From Chromera velia (Eukaryota > Sar > Chromeraceae), in assembly GCA_018398765.1 (NCBI GenBank), contig JAHBMJ010001595.1, positions 3,654-28,712 of the forward strand: DNA of 25,059 nt, in the 5' to 3' direction. Each line of letters opens with the position of its first letter. The first letter of the stretch is position 1. Both the position numbers and the translations under genes were made by a program. A model generated the notes under the pieces. It saw nothing but the letters and a program-made list of their open reading frames with translations. It made no database searches and had not been told where the DNA came from. Below, piece by piece: positions 1 to 9,701 of the stretch.

Positions 1-271
1 GGGGGGGGGGGGGGAGGAAGGGAAAGGAAGACACAGGCATGGGAAGAAACTCTACACGACGCGGCAACCAGACAAAGAAAGCAGAGTGCCGTCAGGCATG
101 CTGTCTGGCCGTGTTTGCAATGGTAAATGCAGGCGATCAGAGAGGGCCCCCCCTGGCAGTCCGTCTCTTGCCTCTGAGTCGACCCGAGTAGCTCAAACGA
201 GTGAGGGCAAGGGGAGAGAAATGGAGAAGGCGAGGGGAAGCAGAAGAAACCCGTTGGCTGGGAACATGAGG

Positions 272-317
<46 letters not shown>

Positions 318-676
318 AGTTGAACAGAAGCATCCGAGTGAAGAAAGATTACCACTACAGCCAAGAAAGACGACAACAAAAGCAGAAGCAAGACGCATGC
401 ATAGCGCAAGACACACAGTAGACAGTCTCTGTCTGGGCTTTCTTTGTTTCTTTCTGCCGACCTGCAAAAGAATGAGCTCCGGTGCTCTGTACCTGTATGT
501 ATTTACTTTCTGTATGTATGTATGTATGTATGTATGTATTTAAAGTAAATACATGCACAGTTTCTTCCTGCTGACCTGTAAAAGAATGAGCTCCGGTGCT
601 CTGTACCTGTATGTATTTACTTTCTGTATGTATGTATGTATGTAAGTAAATACATGCACAGTTTCCTCCTGCTGAC
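1..676 (-). other. Intron and left edge of the MAP kinase gene
   Basis: This stretch follows the last visible exon of the minus-strand MAP kinase and holds no exon I can recognise in any frame. It starts with 14 G residues, which may be a contig end. It contains a GA dinucleotide tract (about 274-307), a TGTA tract (about 511-538) and two extra copies of the exon end described separately. The missing kinase C-lobe exons must lie beyond position 1 if the gene is intact. Confidence 0.6.
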
Positions 677-708
677 CTGTAAAAGAATGAGCTCTGGTGC
701 TCTGTACC
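447..708 (-). repeat. Triplicated exon end plus splice donor of the MAP kinase
   Basis: A 47-bp block occurs three times, at 447-493, 561-607 and 662-708. On the minus strand it carries the last codons of exon 6 (YRAPELILLQ) and the following GTCAGC donor. Only the 662-708 copy is joined to the upstream exon sequence. The spacers contain TGTA/TACA tracts, including an inverted pair (GTATTTACTTT and AAAGTAAATAC) that could form a hairpin. The copies differ at only a few bases, so the duplication is recent. Confidence 0.9.
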
Positions 709-3038
709 ACCGTGTGACCACATGGCCCGTCAGTTGGCGTTTCACCGGCCTTCCCTTTGGAAAGTCAGGCGAAGGCGACCGGTCCCCGCCATCTCCCGCC
801 ACTGCCCCCCCGTCTGAAGCGTCTATCGACATCGGCGCAACCCCATTTGTCGACCCTCCAGATGCCGCCGCGGCTGCCGCTGCAGCAGCTGTAGAGACCT
901 CCACAGAGGCCCTGCAGATCCAAGGACAAGAAAACATACAAACAAAGAAAGAAAACGTCACAGAAGGTGAGGCGAAGACAGAAAGAAAAGAAGTGCGGCA
1001 GACCGCGAGAGGAGAAGAACACCCGAACAGCTGTCAAGAAAAACATCCACCGCAATGGCCAAGAACAACGCAACACAGCTGTTCTTGATTGACGGCCTGA
1101 GGGGCTCAATAGGTTCTTTCACAAGACAAAAAAAAAGTCCCGGGTTGCTTGGAATGGGACACGACCCCAACGAGAAGTGAGGATGCACAAGAAAGAGAGG
1201 AAGGAAAAACAAAAAAAAGGCCAAACGAAAAAACCAACCGAGGAGAGTCGGGAAGTCCAGACGACTCGCCAGAGCTGATTGTCCGTGCGAGTCCGAAATC
1301 GCTGCATGCAACAGAGACAAGGAACAAAAGGAGTTAGACATGCAACAAAGTATCCAGACATGCAGCACAGAACTGAGGGTCTCCAAACTGCTGCTTGTCA
1401 ACTTCAGATTCGACAGAAACCACTCGATGCGTTTCCCCCCTCGCAGAAGCATCCACCCCTCACCAAGGCGCTTCCTTCCCTCTCAGGTTCCGTCTTCTTT
1501 TTGCTTTTCCTCCCATTTCTCTCTCGTCTCTCCATTTCGTCAGAATGAGTGCCTTCCAGGCATTGCATCAGAAACAGAGCCAGCTGGTCTCTGTCTTCTC
1601 TCTCTCTCCGTCCCTCCTTCCCTCCCTCTCCACCCCGGCGCTCTGTGTGTGTGTGTGCTTCCGTACGAAACAAGAGAGAACCCCGGTCTTTCCCGACGAC
1701 TGACCAGATCTTGACAGTGCAGTCCTGGTTGACCAGACAGTTGGCAGGCTTGAGGTCTCTGTGAAGAATTCCCCTCGCGTGGACGTACCGGACTCCCAAC
1801 AGAAGGTTGTACAGAAGGGTCTTCACGTGGAGTTCTGAGAGATGCACGTGGGCCCTGAACAGCTTCTTGAAATCCGAATCCGCAATCTCAAGGACAATGT
1901 ACAGCTCATCAAACCTGCACGCAAACAGAGAGCATAGATACTCCCAAGGATGATTGCACAGAAAAAGTCGAAGACGAAAAATCTCATTCCACCCCCTCAG
2001 TTGTGCCCATCTCACGCTGTGTCCCCCATCACACTCTCTCCCTCTCGTGTGTGCATTCATTGTGATACACAACCCGAAACGAAGGAGAAACCACCCTGAC
2101 TGACTTGTCCATGCGTTGCGGCACACAGATGTCGAGGATCTTGACCACGTTCATATGGTCCAGTCTGTTCAGCAGGGCGATCTCCCTGAGAATCCGCTTA
2201 CAGTCCACCAGATCCTCAAACACCCTGTGGATCCTCTTGATCGCCACGATCCCTCCAGTCAGGAGGTCACATGACTCGGCAACGGACCCTGAACACGGAT
2301 AACACAAGCACGTACACACTCTCTTTCTCTCTCTCTCTCACACACACAGACACCCACACACACACACACACACACACACAGATCTGGTCACGAGAGACAA
2401 AGCCCTCCCCATGCAGAGAGGCCATTTTTGACCTTGGAAGACGCAGTTGCTGATTCTGCAATGGAGTAGTAGACGAAAGTGCAAACGCAAACGGCCCCCA
2501 CCACAACGCGTCTTCCGCCACACACAGGAGACGGGACGTGTGCCTTTCAAGAAGATGACTTGAAAGAATCAGAACCGCCATTCAGCAGAAACAGACATTG
2601 ACAGAGGAAACCATGCACGCTAAGGAGAGCAAGAGACGGCAAGCAGACTGACCGTAGGATCCCGTACCGATGAGCTGTTTGATCTCGTAGCGGTCCGGGA
2701 CCTCCCACGTCGAGTGACGATTCCGGGGCGGTTGGGGCGCCATCGAGACGTCATGATGTGTGGGGGCTGGGGGGGCGTACCCTGCTGTGTCCATCCCTGC
2801 TGCCGTGTTCTGCAGAGAGGAGACGATTCAAGAGAGAGAGAAAAGGGGGGGATTATTCTCATATGACAACAGACCAAAAGCTAGACGTCTCCTTTTCGTA
2901 CCCATGAGATCTTCGAGTCAAATCCACTCAAGTACGGACCTGAACAGTGTCGTTTCCGTCTGAAAGTTGTCCGTATCTACCGTAAGGTGCTCCTGCTGTT
3001 CTGGCTGCGTGATCCTGTCCGTTTTGCCTGTCTAACAT
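677..3038 (-). CDS. MAP kinase, Pfmap-2-like (5' part, truncated by window edge)
   Basis: Six exons on the minus strand encode the first 316 residues of a CMGC-group MAP kinase, a Ser/Thr kinase of signalling cascades. Exons, in order: 2940-3038, 2653-2809, 2105-2288, 1705-1914, 1239-1301 and 677-911; all introns are GT-AG and the phases agree. The start is the ATG at 3038 (A at -3); M39 at 2794 is an alternative. Visible motifs are the glycine loop GTGSYG (81-86), VAIK Lys103, HRDLKPAN (198-205), DFG (218-220) and WYRAPELILLQ at the end. The stretches FEDLVDCKRILREI and FDELYIVLEIADSD strongly resemble apicomplexan Pfmap-2, from memory. The activation lip reads TGH (299-301) instead of TxY. 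About 80 residues separate DFG from TGH, including a nine-alanine run. The donor of exon 5 (GTTGGT) is uncertain; GTCGTC slightly upstream is also in phase. The C-lobe is outside the window. Confidence 0.9.
2319..2380. repeat. CT/CA composite microsatellite in a MAP kinase intron
   Basis: A CT-rich tract passes directly into a CA tract inside the intron between kinase exons 2 and 3. The same CT-then-CA order recurs at 18367-18443 and, inverted, at 21405-21504. Confidence 0.9.
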
Positions 3039-3335
3039 GGTCAAAGCGTTGAAAGAAGAAGGCGTGTCAGGAATGGAAACTCATTTCACCAAGACACGCG
3101 TTCCTTAACAACAACCCGAACCTGATCGAGTTTGTCACACACACAGATGTGCGGCTACGAGTGCTCCACGAAAGCTCAAGGTAACTGCGAACAATCTCTT
3201 GTGACCGGCAAACAAGGCAAATTGTATCGCGGCAGAAGATTGAAGAGACATCATGCATGTGGCGCGGGATGGCGCGGGGGGCGATATGGGGCGATCGAGC
3301 TATTAATTAAGCGTTTGATCGCGCGCTTAAATTTT
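3005..3335 (+). repeat. Dispersed repeat, copy 1
   Basis: This segment is similar along its length, in the same orientation, to 12377-12735, at roughly 70-75% by eye with indels. Shared anchors include ATCCTGTCCGTTTTGC, CATGGTCAAAGCGTTGAA, AAGACACGCGTT and AATTGTATCGCGG (AAATGTATCGCGG in copy 2). No terminal inverted repeat or target-site duplication is obvious. It overlaps the first 12 codons of the MAP kinase model on the opposite strand, so it may be either an old mobile element or a shared promoter module. Confidence 0.8.
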
Positions 3336-3829
3336 TCGCATGCAGAGAAATTTTGTCACTGCCGAACCACGGGTTCGGCCTGGGGGACCGCCATGCAGGC
3401 ACCTGCACACGTCCCCGAGCGTGCATGGGCGCGCGGACATGCATGCATGCTGTCTGCCTATTGTCTGCCTGCATGACCCTTGCCGTCTATTGCCGTCTCT
3501 TCATTGCCGTCTCCTGCGTCTTCTGAGTCTTCTCCTCCTCCTAGGACCTAGATTCTCCTGGAGTCTTTGTCGAATTAACTTGCCTTCGTACTACTATTGC
3601 ACATGATCGAATGCCCTCCATACCGCTTAAGGCAAGCAAGCACAAGCACGCCTCCTCATCCCGCCTATTGTCGGACCAGGGCTCCCTGATTACCAGCCGC
3701 ATCCTGTATGCGCAAGCACAGCTGAGGACCGTGCCTGTAATTTCCCTGTGATCCGTTGGTTCTATCGGCTTTGCCATCTCGCTGGCTTTTTGGCAGAGCA
3801 TTGCGACCTCTCTGTGAGAAGCTGTTAAT
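3039..3829. promoter_or_regulatory. Divergent intergenic region between MAP kinase and ankyrin genes
   Basis: About 790 bp separate the two start codons, which point away from each other, so this region should contain both promoters. No TATA box or known element is clear. Its left third is copy 1 of a dispersed repeat. The part from about 3380 to 3540 is rich in GCATGC and TGCCGTCT words. No coding exon is recognisable. Confidence 0.5.
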
Positions 3830-3956
3830 ATGGCGGAAGCATATGAAGTGTCTCAAGTAAGTCTGGCCCTACAGGCGTCTCAGCCACAGGAACCCGTCGT
3901 CCTTCATTGCTCTCTCCATGGGGGACCTGTCAAGGAGTGAGGGCATGGAGATCGTC

Positions 3957-4002
<46 letters not shown>

Positions 4003-7000
4003 ATGTTTGCCCTGAGATCCTGCCAGAAAGAGACTGAATTCCTCTTCTTTTTCTTGTGCATCGAGCGTCATCTGCCTTTGACTCTTTCTGTAGTCCCAAA
4101 TGGAAGCTTCTCTCTCTTCGGGTGGGATGCCTAGATTCCGACATCTCCTTGGATGGGATGCGGCCAGTCTCTTCAAGTCTGGGTGAAAGAGCGGCAAGTT
4201 TTTTTTTTCTATTTGCGGTCTGTAATAAAAAGCAGTCCCTGACTTTCTTGCACGCCTGCGTTGCGACAGAAACCAGACCTTTGGAAGAAGCTGGAAAAGG
4301 CTGCGCAGACTTGGAGGGGGACGAAGGAAGACAAAGACAACCTCAAGGCCCTCTTTCGGAAATTTCTTCCCGGAAAAGGGGTACGTGAGATCGGAGGGAG
4401 GGAAGGGGACAGGTGCTTCGATTGCTCGAAATTTCTACACTCAGATGTATGCATCCAAGCAGATGCATGGACATGCATACTGATATCGACGCCTGTGTGT
4501 GCAATCATGTGGTTGCGCGCATTGATCCTTCCTGTGTTTTTCTGCTAGAGTCGTTGAGGGGCTGAGGGCGGTCTGCCACCTTCAGGTTTTGGTTTTTCTG
4601 TGCAGAAGTATCTTCCTTCTTTCCTGTCTGGTTCTGATCTCCGCAGGTGGGCGGTGAATTGCTCCACTTCGTCTTCTCCCTCGTCCTCACTCGAAGCAAG
4701 GTGTCTGTGGGATTCCTGCCGTGGATTCTCAAACACATGGTGGACATGAAAGCGGCAGACGAAGTGGGTACTTTTAAATTTGGCAATTGTGGTCTTTTGG
4801 TGTAGCTCTTTGGTACAAGCTTTATCTTTTCCCGTTCAACGGCAATTACATTCGCGAATTTCTCCGTGTCCGTTTTTTGCAGAACGGCCTCACAGCATTG
4901 CACAAAGCAGTGTTGGTAACACGGGCGGAGCCTGACGCTGATGTGGACCTTTTAGAACTACTGCTGAATGAAGGTGCAGACGTGGAGATGGTCGACATGG
5001 TGCGTTGTTTTCACTTCTGTAGTTGCGCCAACCTCTTGCGTTGCCTGGTATTTCTTGCTGCGTCTTTTCGTGGAGGCTCTCTGCGGACATTTCCGAAAAA
5101 GATTTCTGACAGTTCTACAAAAAGAAATGTGCTCAGATTCGTTCTCGTGATGATTGTTTTTCTTGTCTCTGAATCCAGCCTAAACACAGGCTTACCTGTT
5201 CGGTTGTTGCAGTGGGGGAGAACGGCGCTGCACTCGGCCCTCACCAGGCAGCCTCCGTCTCCGAAAATCGTCAAGATGCTGCTGGAGTGTGGGGTAGACG
5301 TAAACCGGCCAGATGAGGTCAGTCTCCGTTCCCTCGTCCAAGCGTTGATAATGATTCGTCAATCCGTAAAAACGACTGTGAAAGCGCAACCGACAGGAGG
5401 GCTCCGTGGTTTTTCTTTGCCTGTTTTCCTGGAATGTCTGGTGAGCTTTCCAATTTCCTCACTGATCAAGAGCGCTGTCTCGGATTGCTCCCCAAATTGG
5501 ACTTCATCTACCTTCTCTCCTTTCTCCTTCATGCAGGATGGGGTGACAGCACTGCACAAAGCAGTGTTGGGGCCTCCTGCAATTGTGAAGATGCTGATCG
5601 ATGAGGGTGGAGACGTGCAGGCGGTGACGAAGGTTGGTTTTGTGGGGCTTCAGAAGGCAGCTGTTGCAGGAGCTAACCGACTTCCTTCTTATCTTCTGTG
5701 GTGTTCAGATCTGGGGACCTTGTGTGTGTTGTGTTGCACGATCGTCTGGAGTCTTCAGCCAAAACCATGATCTTTCCTTTCATGCAGGCAGGGAGAGGTG
5801 TTCTGGACTGGGCCCTTGCGAGAGAGGTGCAGTCTCCAGAGATCGTGAAGATGCTGCTGGAGGGGGGGACGACGGAGAATGAAGCTCTGATGAATCTGGT
5901 GCGTCGCTTGCTCCTTCATTGCAGTTCCAACTGTGAATTTGTTACTGTGTCTCTTGAAAGTGGCCGTGTCGTTTGATTGAATGGGCCTTGCATCGTTCCC
6001 ACGTTCCTTTACAGCAAGCAATGTGCTGAAGTGTGTGCAGATCCATTTGTGTGTCAAAGTAAGTCTTTGTTTCTCGTTTTCAGCGTTGACACCAGCTGGC
6101 ACACACTTACCCCCTCTGCGGTATGGTTGCAGTGGAGAAGAAAGGTACTGCACTCGGTTGTCACAAGTAGGCCGTCTCCAGAAATGGTGAGGATGCTGCT
6201 GGAGGCGGGGGTCAACGTGAAAGCGGCAGATGAGGTCAGTGTCTCCTCCTCATTGGAGCTTTTGCCATGCCAATCCGTATGCGCAATCAACTCTGCGCGG
6301 TCGGCCCACGAGGTCGCTTTGAGGATGGATAATTGGGTGGCTGGATGGACTGATGGGAGAAAGGTCGTTTTCTGTGAAAGTATCAACAGAGAGACTCCCG
6401 AGGGCCTTCCCTGAGAGACATGGTGAGTAGCGAGGTGACCGCATGCACTGAAGGCCGGCCGACTGATTCTCTTTCTGGGGCCCATTCGGTCGACAGTCAA
6501 CCGCTTTACTTGCCTGTCCTCATAGAACGCTTTCTTGCATGTTTGCGGGTTCCTCTGGAAGATGATTTATTGATGCCTGTCTCTTGTCCGATGCTCTCTG
6601 CAATAGAGATTTCTCTCCTTAATGCAGGATGGGGTGACAGCACTGCACGAAGCAGTGTTGGGGCCTCCCGCAATTGTGAAGATGCTGCTCGATGCAGGTG
6701 CTGACGCCAAGGCGGTAGAAAAGGTACGTTCGTCAGTTTGCACGAATCAGCTGTTGCACGATCTGCATTCCCTTTCGCTTCCTTTGTTTCCCCTGAGCCG
6801 CAACGTCTTCCTCATCTTCTTGCTTGTCCTCCGTTTGTTCTTCTTTTCGTCCTTTTTCTGTGTCCTTCGAGTAGAAGATACCGCATGATCACCTTCTTCA
6901 CCTCCTGCGAGCCTTGGTGTTTTGTGGTATCGACACAATCGCCTTTTTGCCTTTCTTCTGTCTGGCTCTTGCAGAACGGGCTAACTGTTCTGCACTCGGC

Positions 7001-9650
7001 CCTCACGAGAGAAGTGCCGTCTCCCGAGATCGTGAAAATGCTGCTGGAGGCGGGGGCACACGTGAATGCAGTTGACGAAGTGCGTCCCTCTCTTTGTTTG
7101 CGGTATGAAATTAGGTTTGCTCTTGCCGTATTCCTAATTTTTCCATGTGCCGCTCTGTACCTTTGTGTTTCTCAGATGTGCCTTCTGATGTGCCTTTTTT
7201 GCTGCAAGAAAAGCAAATGATAACGACACTCGTCACCTGCTCTGTCTCTGTCTGGTGCAGGATGGAGTCTCAGTGCTCCACGTTGCGGTGAATCTTGCGA
7301 CTCCTAAGATTGCGGTGATGCTGGTGAATAGGGACGCGGACATTCACGCAGTTTGCAAGGTGAGAGAAACGAGCTTGTCCGGTGCTTTGTTTGTTTTTGC
7401 GTTCACCCGTTCTCCTTCCGTTCCTGTTTTTTTTTTTTGTCTCCCCCTCCACAAACGTTTACTTCCCCCCTCTTGCTTTCCGTAGCTGATCTTCTTCTCT
7501 TCTCCGCTCTCATGTTCCCTGCCTGTGTCTTGTGCAAGTCTTTTGGACAAACTGCGTCGATCATGGACCTGACACCGTTGCTCTACACCTCTGTGAATGG
7601 CGTTGTGCAGGACGGGATGACGACGCTGCATTTGGCAGTCATGCGACATCTGCCGTCTCGCGAGATCGTGAGGATGCTGCTGTGGGCGGGGGTGGACGTG
7701 AAAGCTGCAGACAAGGTTCGTGTGTCTCTTCTCTCTCCATTCGATCGATCGAAGGGCTGACTGGGCAAACCGACAGCAAAAAGGGAGGAATTCACTGGCT
7801 CCAATGAGCTGCTGGCTGGTTCTGTGTGAGCCGGTGGTTCTGTCTGGCTGTGATCGTTTTCCCGACAAGCATGCCCAACAATGGACCTGGGAGAATGGCA
7901 GCTTCGAAGGAGGGAGAGCCATTGATGACTCCCTCTTCTCAGATGTCTCCTGCCGACGGTCGATGTGTGCTCTTTGCGTTCCTTTTGTGTGCAGGATGGG
8001 GTGACAGCACTGCACAGAGCTGTGTCGGGACCTCCCGCCATCGTGAAGATGCTGCTCGATGCAGGTGCTGACGCGAAGGCGGTAGCAAAGGTGCGTTCGT
8101 CAGTCTTCACGAATCAGCTGTTGCACAATCTGCATTGTTTGTCCTTCTCATCGTTTTCTTTCCCTTCTATTCTTTCTGTGACTTTTCGTGTACATGACAA
8201 CCTACGCCTCTGTGCTGGTTTCTGGTGACCTTCTCCATAGCATGCGAGCCTTGGTGGTTTCAATCTTTGTCTCCCTGTGGCGTGTACAAGTGGGTGGGCA
8301 TTTTGTTGTAAGGGACAGTGTTGTCCTACAGCCTCTCTCCACTGTGCGTGCGTTGCTGCTCCGGAATCTGCACACTGGCATATTTCCTTCTCTCCCCCCC
8401 GCAAGCTGGCAGTTTCTTTTCTGTTGCTGTCGGCCACTGTTTTTCTCTCTTCTTCGAAATCCTCTGTGGAGCTGGGGGAATTTGCATGCCTGTGCTTCGT
8501 GCAGGATGGCCGTACTCCACTGCACGAGGCAGTTTCGGCGAAGCAGATCTCCGCTCAGACCGTGAAGATGCTGGTGGAGGCTGGGGCAGATGCATCGGCA
8601 AGAGACAGAGTGGGTCTCTTCTTGGACCTCTGATTTGTCGACATTGAAATCTTTCCGGGTCTGATGCTGTGTCGTTCTGCTTGTGCGTTTCTGACATCTG
8701 CACGCTTTGCTCTGAACGTTTTAATCCTTTCTTACCCGCCGACAGTCGTGTTTGCATGGGCATCTGACAATGAGGGAATCTTGGCAGAGAAGGTGCGGAG
8801 CAAGAGAGGCATAAAAGGGGCGGCAGGTGTGCGGACGCCCGTGCTTTTGTCACTGCGGGCCTTTCCTTTCAGTGCGTGTGGTGTCGCCCTGTGTACAGAT
8901 CGGATCGCATAATTCAAATTGGTTTTTATTTCGTTGGTGCGGCTTCTGCAGTCCTACAAAACGGCAGCTCACATTGCACTAGAGAGACGGCGACCTGACG
9001 CCGCAGGGTACCTGAAACCTTTGGAGACCCCCACGTACGTGGTGAGAACCCATACTTGCAGTCAGATGGTCGTGTGGATGCACGACCGTCTCCAATTGGT
9101 GAGACAGGGAGCGCTCTGCCCTGCCTCCTCTGATGATGAAGAAGAAGAGGCGGGTCTGTGGGGCCTCCCTGCAGCTGCATGGAAAGAGGTCACGGGGATT
9201 CTGGAAGAGCTGAAGGGGGGGGAAGTAGACCCGCAGAACACGCTACGCTCTTCACCCCCTCCGTCTTTGCCTCCTCCAACCGTTATTCCAGAAGGACAGG
9301 CCGGGCCCACGTTTCTCTCAACACCTTCCCTTCTAGCAGAATCTCCCCAGTCGCTAACCGTCAGCTGTATTCCTTCGCTGCTGGAAAACGGGAAAAGGGC
9401 TCTTGCAAGTACCTCAGAAGTGCTGTCTCGTATTCACGCCTTTCGGGACTCTCAAATGTCGATCACACAGATGGTCCAGGATACCAATAGCAGACGAGAT
9501 TCGGCCCCAACTGGAGAGCCTGTTTGCCCCTTCACCCCAGAATGTATAGAGCAGAGAGATAAGCAGAGGAGAGACATCCAGAGTGCCCTCCACAAGGCAC
9601 TGTCCTCGGGGGCTTCTGCTGTGCGGGGTTTGAGGTGTCTGGTAGGGTAG
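3830..9650 (+). CDS. Ankyrin-repeat protein, 15 exons, ending at an in-frame TAG
   Basis: Exons: 3830-3856, 4270-4380, 4647-4763, 4883-4999, 5213-5317, 5537-5632, 5788-5898, 6133-6234, 6628-6723, 6975-7079, 7261-7359, 7611-7715, 7995-8090, 8505-8609 and 8952-9650. All junctions are GT-AG and all are phase 0, giving 696 residues. Exon 1 encodes MAEAYEVSQ (A at -3, G at +4 around the ATG) and exon 2 a charged helical segment. Exons 3-14 each encode one ankyrin repeat of 32-39 residues of the form DGVTALHxAV...IVKMLLxAGADxxAVxK. Exon 15 starts with a worn ankyrin unit, followed by an acidic stretch (SSDDEEEE) and a Ser/Pro-rich helical region. Ankyrin arrays bind protein partners. The frame continues after the TAG into the kinase-RBR ORF, so this may be the N-terminal half of one 1,511-residue protein. 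The 27-bp first exon is the least certain part. Confidence 0.82.
3957..4003. repeat. CA/GA microsatellite in ankyrin intron 1
   Basis: A CA tract of about 30 bp passes directly into a GA tract inside the 413-bp first intron of the ankyrin gene model. Confidence 0.9.
4647..8609 (+). repeat. Array of 12 one-exon ankyrin repeat units
   Basis: Twelve successive exons of 96-117 bp each hold a single ankyrin repeat cut at the same structural position. Two subtypes recur. One has a GPPAIVKML core and 32 residues (exons starting 5537, 6628 and 7995). The other has a PSPEIVKMLLEAG-like core and 34-37 residues (5213, 5788, 6133, 6975 and, more divergent, 7611). Introns vary from about 120 to 420 bp. 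The unit starting 5788 has lost the ankyrin TALH and GADV residues (GVLDWAL, GGTTEN) and is the most degenerate. Confidence 0.9.
6628..6930 (+). repeat. Segmental duplicate of exon plus intron (partner 7995-8265)
   Basis: The ankyrin exon at 6628 and the one at 7995 encode nearly the same repeat, and the similarity runs into the following introns. Both donors are followed by a CGTTCGTCAGT-like stretch, ACGAATCAGCTGTTGCAC and, further on, GCGAGCCTTGGTG. This shows duplication of genomic DNA rather than of exon sequence alone. Confidence 0.8.
9648..9650 (+). other. In-frame TAG between the ankyrin and kinase-RBR ORFs
   Basis: This TAG is the only stop in a frame that is otherwise open from the acceptor at 8952 to the TAA at 12093. 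The next codons are GAG CAC. The 17 codons between the TAG and the ATG at 9702 are all sense. No good intron removes it: GT at 9635 with AG at 9693-9694 would give an in-frame 60-nt intron, but that acceptor sits in a purine-rich stretch and the length is far below the other introns here. Confidence 0.85.
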
Positions 9651-9701
9651 GAGCACGGGAGTCGTGGGGATGGGGCTGGAGGGAGCACAAAAAGAACAAA
9701 A

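Noticed and set aside
86-421. Plus-strand ORF of 111 codons at the left edge
   Set aside because: Driven by the GA tract (RERERE) and lying in the MAP kinase intron; no motif and no splice context.
3857-3874. 18-nt intron GTAAGT...CTACAG right after the first ankyrin exon
   Set aside because: Far shorter than any other intron here, and reading on leads to a stop; the 413-nt intron to 4269 gives a phase-matched exon.
3957-4003. Direct repeats as a CRISPR-like array
   Set aside because: Simple dinucleotide tract with no spacers; none of the repeats in the window has CRISPR form.
4094-4182. Possible extra exon in ankyrin intron 1 after a TTTCTGTAG acceptor
   Set aside because: Its 89-nt length does not fit the phase-0 junctions on both sides, and the donor is poor.
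8746-8791. Possible extra small ankyrin exon ending GCAGAGAAG before GTGCGG
   Set aside because: Only 46 nt, not a multiple of three, and it lacks the ankyrin core; at most a relic.
9635-9694. 60-nt in-frame intron that would remove TAG 9648
   Set aside because: The acceptor lies in a purine-rich stretch without a pyrimidine tract and the length is atypical; not excluded without RNA data.
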